A stretch of 64,000 nt of DNA from assembly GCF_000772105.1 (NCBI RefSeq), contig NZ_CP009354.1, forward strand, positions 2,604,001 through 2,668,000, read 5' to 3'. Each line of letters opens with the position of its first letter. Positions within the stretch are counted from its first letter, which is position 1. The position numbers and the translations under genes are program-made. The notes beneath the pieces are model-generated. The model saw nothing but the letters and a program-made list of their open reading frames with translations. It had not been told where the DNA came from and searched no databases. This DNA is from Vibrio tubiashii ATCC 19109 (GTDB lineage: Bacteria > Pseudomonadota > Gammaproteobacteria > Enterobacterales > Vibrionaceae). Shown in pieces: positions 57,649 through 64,000 of this stretch.

Positions 57649-59373
57649 TTAATCTTGTTTAAATCTATTCTCATCAGGGGCCACGTTGAGAATTTGCAAC
57701 GTGCCCTTCAAAATTTCAGCAAAGACAGGGCCTGCCACTGAACCACCATAGTAGTTATCACCTTGTGGTTCATTGACTACCACCACTAGCGCTACCCTCG
57801 GGTCACTCGCTGGAGCGACACCTGCGGTATAGGCGAAGTACTCGTCACCATAGCCACCAGCAATTGCTTTACGTGAAGTACCTGTTTTCGCCGCAACGCG
57901 GTAGCCAGGTACCGCAGCCTTAGTCGCAGTACCACCCGGTTGAGTCACTGTCTCAAGCATATTGAGGACTTTTTGCGCATTGTCGTGATCAATGACCTGC
58001 TTAGATAAATCTTGCTGATTGTTTTCGATGATATGAATTGGCTGGTACTCACCAAGGTTACCTAGCGTCGCATAGGCGTGAGCAAGCTGAAGAGGAGTAA
58101 TGGTCAACCCGTAGCCGAACGACAGTGTCGCAATTTCAAACTTCGACCAGCGGCGACGATTAGGGAAAATACCTTGCGTTTCACCGACCAAGTTCAGACC
58201 AGAAACTTCACCAAAGCCGACAGAGCTATACATACCTAGCAAAGCTTCAAGCGGCATCTCTAAGGCGAGTTTCGCCACACCAATGTTACTCGACTTCTTT
58301 AAAATGGTTGTTAGGTCAGCTTTGCCGACTTTGGACGTGTCACGTACACGGCTTCCGCCAATTTGCATAATACCGTTGCCGGTATCAATCACCGTATCAT
58401 CATCAGCAACACCATTTTCTAACGCAGCAAGCACAACAAAAGGTTTAACCGTTGAACCCGGCTCAAATGCATCGGTAATCACTCGGTTACGCATTTTTGC
58501 TGACTGAAGGTCTGCGCGGTTGTTTGGGTTATATGAAGGAGCATTGACCATCGCCAACACTGCACCTGTTTTTACATCAAGAATTACCGCAGAGCCAGAC
58601 GTCGCTCGATAGTCAGCGACCGCTTGCTTTATCGCGCGGTAAGCAATCGCCTGAATACGCTGATCAATGGTCAGCTCTAACGGCTTGCCTTCTTCACGCT
58701 CTTCAAGAGAGATGTTCTCCACTACGCGACCATAGCGATCTTTACGTATAATTCGCTTACCCGCTTCGCCCGTGAGCCACTTATCGTAACTGCGCTCAAC
58801 GCCTTCAAGGCCATGGCCATCAATCCCTGTCACACCAACTAAGTGAGCACTAACTTCACCTGCTGGATAGTAGCGTCTCGATTCGGCTTTCAGACCTACG
58901 CCGGATAGCTTTAACTCACGAATGTAGTGCGCCATAGCAGGGCTTACTTGACGCTGCAGATAGATAAATCGCTTGCTCTTGTTACGGTTTATTTTGTCGA
59001 TTAAGCCTTGGCGCTTTAGACCAAGAACATCTGCGAGAGCATGCCAGCGGTCGACATCTACTAACCCGCCAGCTTTAAAAATGGCAACCGGATCAGCCCA
59101 AACGGCTTCAACCGGAACACTTACTGCCAAAGGCTCGCCATTACGATCTGAAATGATGCCTCGTGCCGAATGGAGTGTCTTTGCTCGGATTGAGCGCAGA
59201 TCACCCTGCTTGATTAAGTTGTCTGGTTCAACTATTTGGATGTAAGCAATACGGCCAGCAAGCGCTGCGAAAGCACAGAATACGAAAAATAGCACCAAGT
59301 AGAAGCGCCAACGGATTAACGTCGCTGGCGGCTGCTCGGTTTTAGACTCGACAGGTTTAACTTTTTTGCTCAT
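57649..59373 (-). CDS. ftsI: septal peptidoglycan transpeptidase FtsI (PBP3)
   Basis: Class B penicillin-binding protein for septum synthesis. 574 residues. Membrane anchor near residues 25-45 ([24 protein letters not shown]). The pedestal domain includes [25 protein letters not shown]. Transpeptidase motifs: S-x-x-K in [18 protein letters not shown] (near 306), SSN in [14 protein letters not shown] (near 358), KTG in [12 protein letters not shown] (near 493). Start overlaps ftsL by ATGA. Confidence 0.97.
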   Translation of the reverse strand: MSKKVKPVESKTEQPPATLIRWRFYLVLFFVFCAFAALAGRIAYIQIVEPDNLIKQGDLRSIRAKTLHSARGIISDRNGEPLAVSVPVEAVWADPVAIFKAGGLVDVDRWHALADVLGLKRQGLIDKINRNKSKRFIYLQRQVSPAMAHYIRELKLSGVGLKAESRRYYPAGEVSAHLVGVTGIDGHGLEGVERSYDKWLTGEAGKRIIRKDRYGRVVENISLEEREEGKPLELTIDQRIQAIAYRAIKQAVADYRATSGSAVILDVKTGAVLAMVNAPSYNPNNRADLQSAKMRNRVITDAFEPGSTVKPFVVLAALENGVADDDTVIDTGNGIMQIGGSRVRDTSKVGKADLTTILKKSSNIGVAKLALEMPLEALLGMYSSVGFGEVSGLNLVGETQGIFPNRRRWSKFEIATLSFGYGLTITPLQLAHAYATLGNLGEYQPIHIIENNQQDLSKQVIDHDNAQKVLNMLETVTQPGGTATKAAVPGYRVAAKTGTSRKAIAGGYGDEYFAYTAGVAPASDPRVALVVVVNEPQGDNYYGGSVAGPVFAEILKGTLQILNVAPDENRFKQD

Positions 59374-59687
59374 GGAAGGTTGATAATGACTTCTTTATCT
59401 GAATCTGGGCGCTTCATTTCTAGCTCCTTCTTAGCAACAGCTTGTACGCGGCTATGCTCCGCTAAGGCTGTTTCTTCGATAAGCAGATTACGCCACTCAT
59501 TGTCCAATCTTTCACGCTCAACCAGTGCCTGATCCTTTTCGGTAATTGCCTGACGAGTGTGATGGGTAGTAAAAACCACCCCCATCGCGCTACTAAAAAT
59601 CAGTACCAATAAAATCAGTGGCACTCGACCAACACTCAAAAGATCGAGTGCTATCAGTTTTGCGAGATTAGGAGCAGGCTTACTCAT
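59370..59687 (-). CDS. ftsL: cell division protein FtsL
   Basis: A 105-residue bitopic divisome protein. Cytoplasmic N-terminus about 20 residues, membrane segment near residues 20-40 (VPLILLVLIFSSAMGVVFTT), then a periplasmic coiled-coil (ITEKDQALVERERLDNEWRNLLIEETALAEHSRVQAVAKKELEM, split) that pairs with FtsB. Weak primary conservation is normal; identity rests on size, topology and place between rsmH and ftsI. Confidence 0.93.
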   Translation of the reverse strand: MSKPAPNLAKLIALDLLSVGRVPLILLVLIFSSAMGVVFTTHHTRQAITEKDQALVERERLDNEWRNLLIEETALAEHSRVQAVAKKELEMKRPDSDKEVIINLP

Positions 59688-59690
59688 GGT

Positions 59691-60641
59691 TTATAGCTTT
59701 TCAGCCAAGCGAAGCACTGAACTACGTGAGCGAGCATTCACTTCCACTTCTTGTTTAGAAGGTTTGATCGCTTTGCCTACAGGTTTCAGGTTGGCACTGC
59801 CTAACGCTTTAATTTGATCTTCCGTCATAGGAATACCATGAGGTACCTCAGGCCCTTTACTCTCTTTGCGAATAAAGCGCTTAACCATACGATCTTCTAA
59901 CGAGTGGAAGCTAATTACTGATAGGCGACCTTGAGGAGCCAATATACTTGCTGCACCTTTAAGTGCCGTATCAATCTCTTCTAACTCACTATTGATGTAG
60001 ATTCGGAACGCTTGGAATGCACGAGTTGCTGGGTGTTTCTTCTCTTTAAAGCTCTTTGGTGCAGCTTCAGAAATTAGTTTAGCCAGTTGACCTGTGCGAG
60101 TTAACGGTTCGTTCTCTTCGTTTTCACGGTAAGCAACAATCGCTTTAGCAATGCGGCGAGCATGTTTATCTTCACCAAACTCACGAATCACCCAAGTAAT
60201 ATCATCAAGGTCAGCTTCCAATAGCCATTGAGAAACTGGAATGCCTGAGGTCGGGTCCATGCGCATATCTAGCGGCCCGTCTTTCATAAAACTAAAGCCA
60301 CGCTCTGCGTCGTCCAACTGGGGTGACGACACACCAAGATCAAGCAATACACCATCAACTTTACCGACCAGATCGTACTCAACGGCATATTCAGCCATAC
60401 CCGAAAATGGACCATGAATAATAGTAAAACGCGGATCATCAATCTTGTTCGCTTCGGCGATAGCTTGTGGGTCGCGATCAATACTGTATAGGCGACCGTT
60501 TTCACCGAGCTTTGAGAGAATTGTACGGCTGTGACCACCGCGACCGAATGTACCGTCAATGTAAATACCGTCTGGTTTTATTGCTAAACCATCGATCGAT
60601 TCATGAAGGAGTACAGATATGTGTTTAAATGCTTCGGTCAT
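59691..60641 (-). CDS. rsmH: 16S rRNA (cytosine-1402 N4)-methyltransferase
   Basis: SAM-dependent methyltransferase of C1402; RsmI, also in this window, adds the 2'-O-methyl to the same nucleotide. 316 residues from the ATG at 60641 ([19 protein letters not shown]). SAM-binding [16 protein letters not shown] near residue 30, [30 protein letters not shown] near 100-130, [15 protein letters not shown] near 215, [17 protein letters not shown] near 245. An in-frame ATG eight codons earlier is possible. No mraZ gene precedes it. Confidence 0.96.
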   Translation of the reverse strand: MTEAFKHISVLLHESIDGLAIKPDGIYIDGTFGRGGHSRTILSKLGENGRLYSIDRDPQAIAEANKIDDPRFTIIHGPFSGMAEYAVEYDLVGKVDGVLLDLGVSSPQLDDAERGFSFMKDGPLDMRMDPTSGIPVSQWLLEADLDDITWVIREFGEDKHARRIAKAIVAYRENEENEPLTRTGQLAKLISEAAPKSFKEKKHPATRAFQAFRIYINSELEEIDTALKGAASILAPQGRLSVISFHSLEDRMVKRFIRKESKGPEVPHGIPMTEDQIKALGSANLKPVGKAIKPSKQEVEVNARSRSSVLRLAEKL

Positions 60642-60785
60642 AGTTATCTCATGTGGCTGACGCATTGACGAATTCAGATTCTCCAGTGTACTGATTTAAT
60701 GGCTTATCGCCACCACTAGCGAGTGAGAACACGTGATTTTGCGCTAAGTTTAATAGTTAGAAAATAAATTTGGTCAATAAAAAGC

Positions 60786-60817
60786 AAAAAACCCATCATA
60801 ACAAAGTTACGATGGGT
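60786..60817 (-). terminator. rho-independent terminator of rnpB
   Basis: On the minus strand ACCCATCGTAAC, a TTTG loop and GTTATGATGGGT with one mismatch pair, then TTTTTTG. It lies 8 nt after the mature 3' end of RNase P RNA. Confidence 0.88.
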
Positions 60818-60824
60818 CTCGAAT

Positions 60825-61255
<431 letters not shown>

Positions 61256-61292
61256 GAGGGCGGATTGTATAGAGTTCAGAGAGCAGTGTCTA
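61256..61292 (-). promoter_or_regulatory. rnpB promoter with GC-rich discriminator
   Basis: Minus strand -35 TAGACA (complement of 61287-61292), a 17-bp spacer, -10 TACAAT (complement of 61264-61269), then a CCGCCCTC discriminator just before the RNA start. This pattern is typical of stable-RNA promoters under stringent control. Confidence 0.7.
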
Positions 61293-61342
61293 GCGAGATC
61301 ACAGATTTGCTGCAAACGGAGGGTTAAGTGGTCAGAAAGTAG

Positions 61343-61450
61343 ACGAGAACGCTAGCGCTATGGAAAGCGGGATCGGGCTTCGTCCTTCGAGAGTCGAGAA
61401 GTAGATATTAGAGCCGAGAACACATCTTCTCGATTCTCGACTCTAATTTC
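61343..61450. repeat. mosaic palindromic repeat cluster C
   Basis: Between the rnpB promoter and the rsmI stop. It starts GAGAACGCTAGCGCTATGGAAAG, then GCGGGATCGGGCTTCGTCCTTCG, which is the inverse of the CGAAGGGCGAAGCCCGATC module of clusters A and B with one change. AGAGTCGAGAA (61390-61400) and TTCTCGACTCT (61434-61444) form an 11-bp perfect inverted repeat around further TCTCGA-type motifs. Confidence 0.7.
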
Positions 61451-61457
61451 TCGAATC

Positions 61458-62321
61458 TTATTCCAAGTTCTCCAATCCCCACTTATACAGCGCATTCTTT
61501 TTCAGGTTGTAAATTTCTGCCGCCATCGCTGCCGCTTTCTTTAATGGCAACTCTTTGGTCAAAATGGTCACCGTGCGCTTAACTTCTTCAGGGATTGAGT
61601 CATCTTCTGATGCGCGGTAGCCATGAATCAGCAGCGCCATTTCACCTCGTTGCTGATTAGAGTCCGCTTTGACCCATTCAACCAGTTCACCTAGCGGCAT
61701 ACCTTGGATAGTTTCGAAGGTTTTAGTCAGCTCTCGCGCTAATACCACTTCTCTGTCTGGGCCTAAGATTTCAAGCATGTCGTCGAGTGAGTCTAAAATA
61801 CGGTGTGGAGACTCATAGAACACACAAGTACGCTCAACTTTTGCGATTTCAAGGAACTTGTCCTTACGGCCCTTACTCTTAGCGGGTAAAAAACCTTCAA
61901 AGCTAAAACGATCAGAAGGTAAACCTGACGCACTTAATGCGGTGATAACTGCACAAGCACCAGGTAAAGGGACAACTTTTACTCCCGCCTGACGACATTG
62001 AGTCACAAGATGGTAACCTGGATCACTAATTAAAGGTGTACCTGCATCAGAAACTAATGCGATCGAGTGTCCAGCTAACAATTTATCGACTAACACTTGC
62101 GCTTTTTGCTGTTCATTATGATCATGAAGGGCAAAAGTTTTAGTTTGAATACTGAAGTGAGACAATAGTTTACCAGTATGACGAGTATCTTCAGCAGCAA
62201 CGAGGTCTACATTGGATAAAACTTCAATCGCTCGTTGAGTTATATCGCCTAAATTACCAATCGGCGTAGGCACGATATAGAGAGTTGGAACCTCAGTTGG
62301 TAAGGTTTTGTTATCTGTCAT
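61458..62321 (-). CDS. rsmI: 16S rRNA (cytidine-1402 2'-O)-methyltransferase
   Basis: SAM-dependent tetrapyrrole-methylase-fold enzyme that 2'-O-methylates C1402 in the ribosomal P site. 287 residues. N-terminal [40 protein letters not shown] split around residue 14-54, [17 protein letters not shown] near 92, [29 protein letters not shown] near 120-148, and the C-terminal helical part [27 protein letters not shown]. Divergent from lpoA, an arrangement shared with E. coli. Confidence 0.96.
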   Translation of the reverse strand: MTDNKTLPTEVPTLYIVPTPIGNLGDITQRAIEVLSNVDLVAAEDTRHTGKLLSHFSIQTKTFALHDHNEQQKAQVLVDKLLAGHSIALVSDAGTPLISDPGYHLVTQCRQAGVKVVPLPGACAVITALSASGLPSDRFSFEGFLPAKSKGRKDKFLEIAKVERTCVFYESPHRILDSLDDMLEILGPDREVVLARELTKTFETIQGMPLGELVEWVKADSNQQRGEMALLIHGYRASEDDSIPEEVKRTVTILTKELPLKKAAAMAAEIYNLKKNALYKWGLENLE

Positions 62322-62390
62322 TTGTTTACCATCACTTCAACGATTAATATAGACACAATCTTATACGGAATTAATAAAGAACTCATGGCC

Positions 62391-64000
62391 ATGAATAACC
62401 ACAAGCGTCTAAGTGTAACACGCTTACTGACTCCTGTAGCACTTGCTGTCACATTGGCAGCGTGTTCTTCTGCTCCTAAGACGCCGCGAAGTGTCGATAT
62501 TACCTTAGATCCCAATCAATCGGTGCAAACCTATCTAATGCGCGCAGACAGCAGTCAGGGGAGCTTGCAAAATGATTGGCTAATCATGGCACTTAAAGCC
62601 TCTATTGACTCAGGTGACCTTGTTCAATCTGAACTTTTAATCAAGCGTTTGGCTCGCCAGTCTTTAAACGACATGCAACAAGCTGAGTGGCAACTCGCCC
62701 GTGCTGAACTGCTAGTCACTCAAGGGAACCATGCGGAAGCGTTACAAATACTTAACTTTAAACCATCATGGCAGCTAGGCGAAGATCAATGGCTTAACTA
62801 CCACCAGTTGCGCTCCTCACTGTTTACCAAGCAGGGTGACTTCTTCAACGCGACACGCGAGCTCTCGTTGAGTAGCCAATATCTTCCAGAAAGTGAGCAA
62901 GCTTTTGTTGCACAAGGAATTTGGAACAACCTTACTCAGTACTCCGCTTCGCAAATCGAAACCCTAAAGCAACAAGAGTCTGACCCGGTAATCTCCGGTT
63001 GGCTTGAGTTAACGGGTCTGACTAAGACTTTGGCGAACAATCTACCACAGCTAAAATCTGGCCTTGAACAATGGCTGCTAGACAACCCAACTCACCCTGG
63101 CACTACCTACACACCGCAAGCAGTGACTGATATTCTCGCGCTCGAAATCACTAAACCAGTAAACACTGCCTTGCTACTGCCACTCTCTGGCAAGTTTGCC
63201 AAGCAAGCTCAGTTGATCCGCGACGGATTTATCCTTGAAATGATGAACGACGGAGAGCGGGATGAAAACGCCACACTAACGGTCATTGATACCAACGCTA
63301 CTTCTATCGAAGAGCTTGAAGCAACATTGGTAGAAAAACAGATTGATTCAGTGGTCGGCCCGCTATTAAAAAGCAACATAGAAAAACTACAGCAAGCTCA
63401 AGCCAGCTTTGCCAACCCACTCCCAACGCTGGCACTTAACATTCCGGATGAAGTTGAAGCGGGTAACAACACTTGCTACTTAGCCCTATCGCCAGAGCAA
63501 GAAGTGGCACAAGCGGCTAAGCATTTAGCCCAGCAAGGCTACCAATACCCGTTAATCCTTGCGCCACAAGGGCGTTTGGGGTCACGAGTTGTCGAAGCGT
63601 TCGAGCAAGAGTGGCATAAGCACAGTGAGAATAAGGTTGCGGTAAACCTCTTCGGTGACAAGCGTCAACTCCAACGCGATATCAACAAAGTATTTGGCTT
63701 GCAAAGTAGCCAACAACACATTGCTCAGATGGAATCACTACTCAGCATTCCACTGGAAAGCCAACCGCGTAGCCGCCGTGATATCGATGCGGTTTACATA
63801 GTCGCAAACGGCTCTGAACTTACGCTGATTAAGCCATTTATTGAAGTAGCGATTAACCCTGATACAGTGCCACCTAAACTCTACTCGAACTCACGCAGTA
63901 ACAGTGGTCGCCAGCAATACGAAGATCTTTCGGGTGTGATGTATAGCGATATCCCGCTACTGATTCAACCTGATGCCGCATTGAAAGCTCAAATAGACCA
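62391..64000 (+). CDS. lpoA: penicillin-binding protein activator LpoA (partial, C-terminus outside window)
   Basis: Outer-membrane lipoprotein that stimulates PBP1A from outside the murein layer. Translation from the ATG at 62391 gives MNNHKRLSVTRLLTPVALAVTLAACSSAPK with a lipobox LAAC and Ser at +2 (outer-membrane sorting). An ATG two codons earlier (62385) is an alternative. The frame is open for 536 codons to the window edge. The N-terminal part is helical TPR-like (SLNDMQQAEWQLARAELLV); from about residue 265 it enters the periplasmic-binding-protein-like fold (VNTALLLPLSGKFAKQAQLIRDGFILEMMNDGE, split). Roughly 60-100 residues are missing. Confidence 0.93.
   Translation, partial: MNNHKRLSVTRLLTPVALAVTLAACSSAPKTPRSVDITLDPNQSVQTYLMRADSSQGSLQNDWLIMALKASIDSGDLVQSELLIKRLARQSLNDMQQAEWQLARAELLVTQGNHAEALQILNFKPSWQLGEDQWLNYHQLRSSLFTKQGDFFNATRELSLSSQYLPESEQAFVAQGIWNNLTQYSASQIETLKQQESDPVISGWLELTGLTKTLANNLPQLKSGLEQWLLDNPTHPGTTYTPQAVTDILALEITKPVNTALLLPLSGKFAKQAQLIRDGFILEMMNDGERDENATLTVIDTNATSIEELEATLVEKQIDSVVGPLLKSNIEKLQQAQASFANPLPTLALNIPDEVEAGNNTCYLALSPEQEVAQAAKHLAQQGYQYPLILAPQGRLGSRVVEAFEQEWHKHSENKVAVNLFGDKRQLQRDINKVFGLQSSQQHIAQMESLLSIPLESQPRSRRDIDAVYIVANGSELTLIKPFIEVAINPDTVPPKLYSNSRSNSGRQQYEDLSGVMYSDIPLLIQPDAALKAQID

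Overview
The window is a contiguous piece of a Vibrionaceae chromosome, most likely the larger chromosome of a Vibrio species. The evidence is gene content and order: nqrA beside bolA, radA-plzC-serB-ytjB, deoCABD beside xapX and nupC, carAB-dapB, mutT-secA-dciA-lpxC, and a dcw cluster without ddl or mraZ. As I recall, these neighbourhoods follow the V. cholerae order. Almost every gene belongs to the conserved core. I see no prophage, insertion sequence with transposase, integron, CRISPR array, tRNA or rRNA operon. The novelty is in intergenic DNA and in one broken gene.

Layout. 1-5.9 kb: nqrA (truncated by the window edge), bolA, rlmG, a YajG-type lipoprotein, a periplasmic cyclophilin and the muropeptide permease ampG. 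5.9-7.9 kb: an ECF sigma/ChrR anti-sigma pair with a LON-substrate-binding-domain gene. 8.2-13.3 kb: a Tsx/OmpK-type nucleoside channel, panE-yajL-csdA (start/stop overlaps) and radA. 13.5-17.6 kb: the c-di-GMP receptor plzC, serB and ytjB. 17.8-24.3 kb: the nucleoside catabolism block deoD, deoB, deoA, deoC, xapX and nupC, with an ERIC element inside the operon. 24.5-33.8 kb: TatD nuclease, a DUF5363 mini-gene, yaaA, an AGCS symporter, a DUF3545 gene, a hemerythrin, ung, a broken nfo, grcA with an FNR-type promoter, a LysR regulator and a TSUP permease. 34-43 kb: carB, carA, dapB, mutT, secA. 43-60.7 kb: a MITE-like element, dciA, lpxC, then ftsZ-ftsA-ftsQ-murC-murG-ftsW-murD-mraY-murF-murE-ftsI-ftsL-rsmH on the minus strand. 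60.8-64 kb: RNase P RNA, rsmI and divergent lpoA (cut by the window edge).

How the genes work together. The dcw cluster, ampG, lpoA and lpxC cover peptidoglycan precursor synthesis, septation, muropeptide recycling, activation of a penicillin-binding protein and lipid A synthesis. The Tsx channel, NupC and Deo enzymes form an outer membrane-to-glycolysis route for nucleosides, and a good PurR/LacI-type operator candidate lies upstream of tsx. CarAB feeds arginine and pyrimidine synthesis.

Most notable observations: an in-frame amber codon splits an otherwise complete endonuclease IV gene; the RNase P RNA gene carries a triplicated 24-25 nt hairpin unit in its P3 arm; a 265-bp element with perfect 21-bp terminal inverted repeats lies in the secA/dciA gap; a family of mosaic palindromic repeats built on GGGCGAAGCCC and GGACTTCGTCC cores fills three gene-end gaps; two ERIC elements are present; and several strong palindromes sit in regulatory positions.
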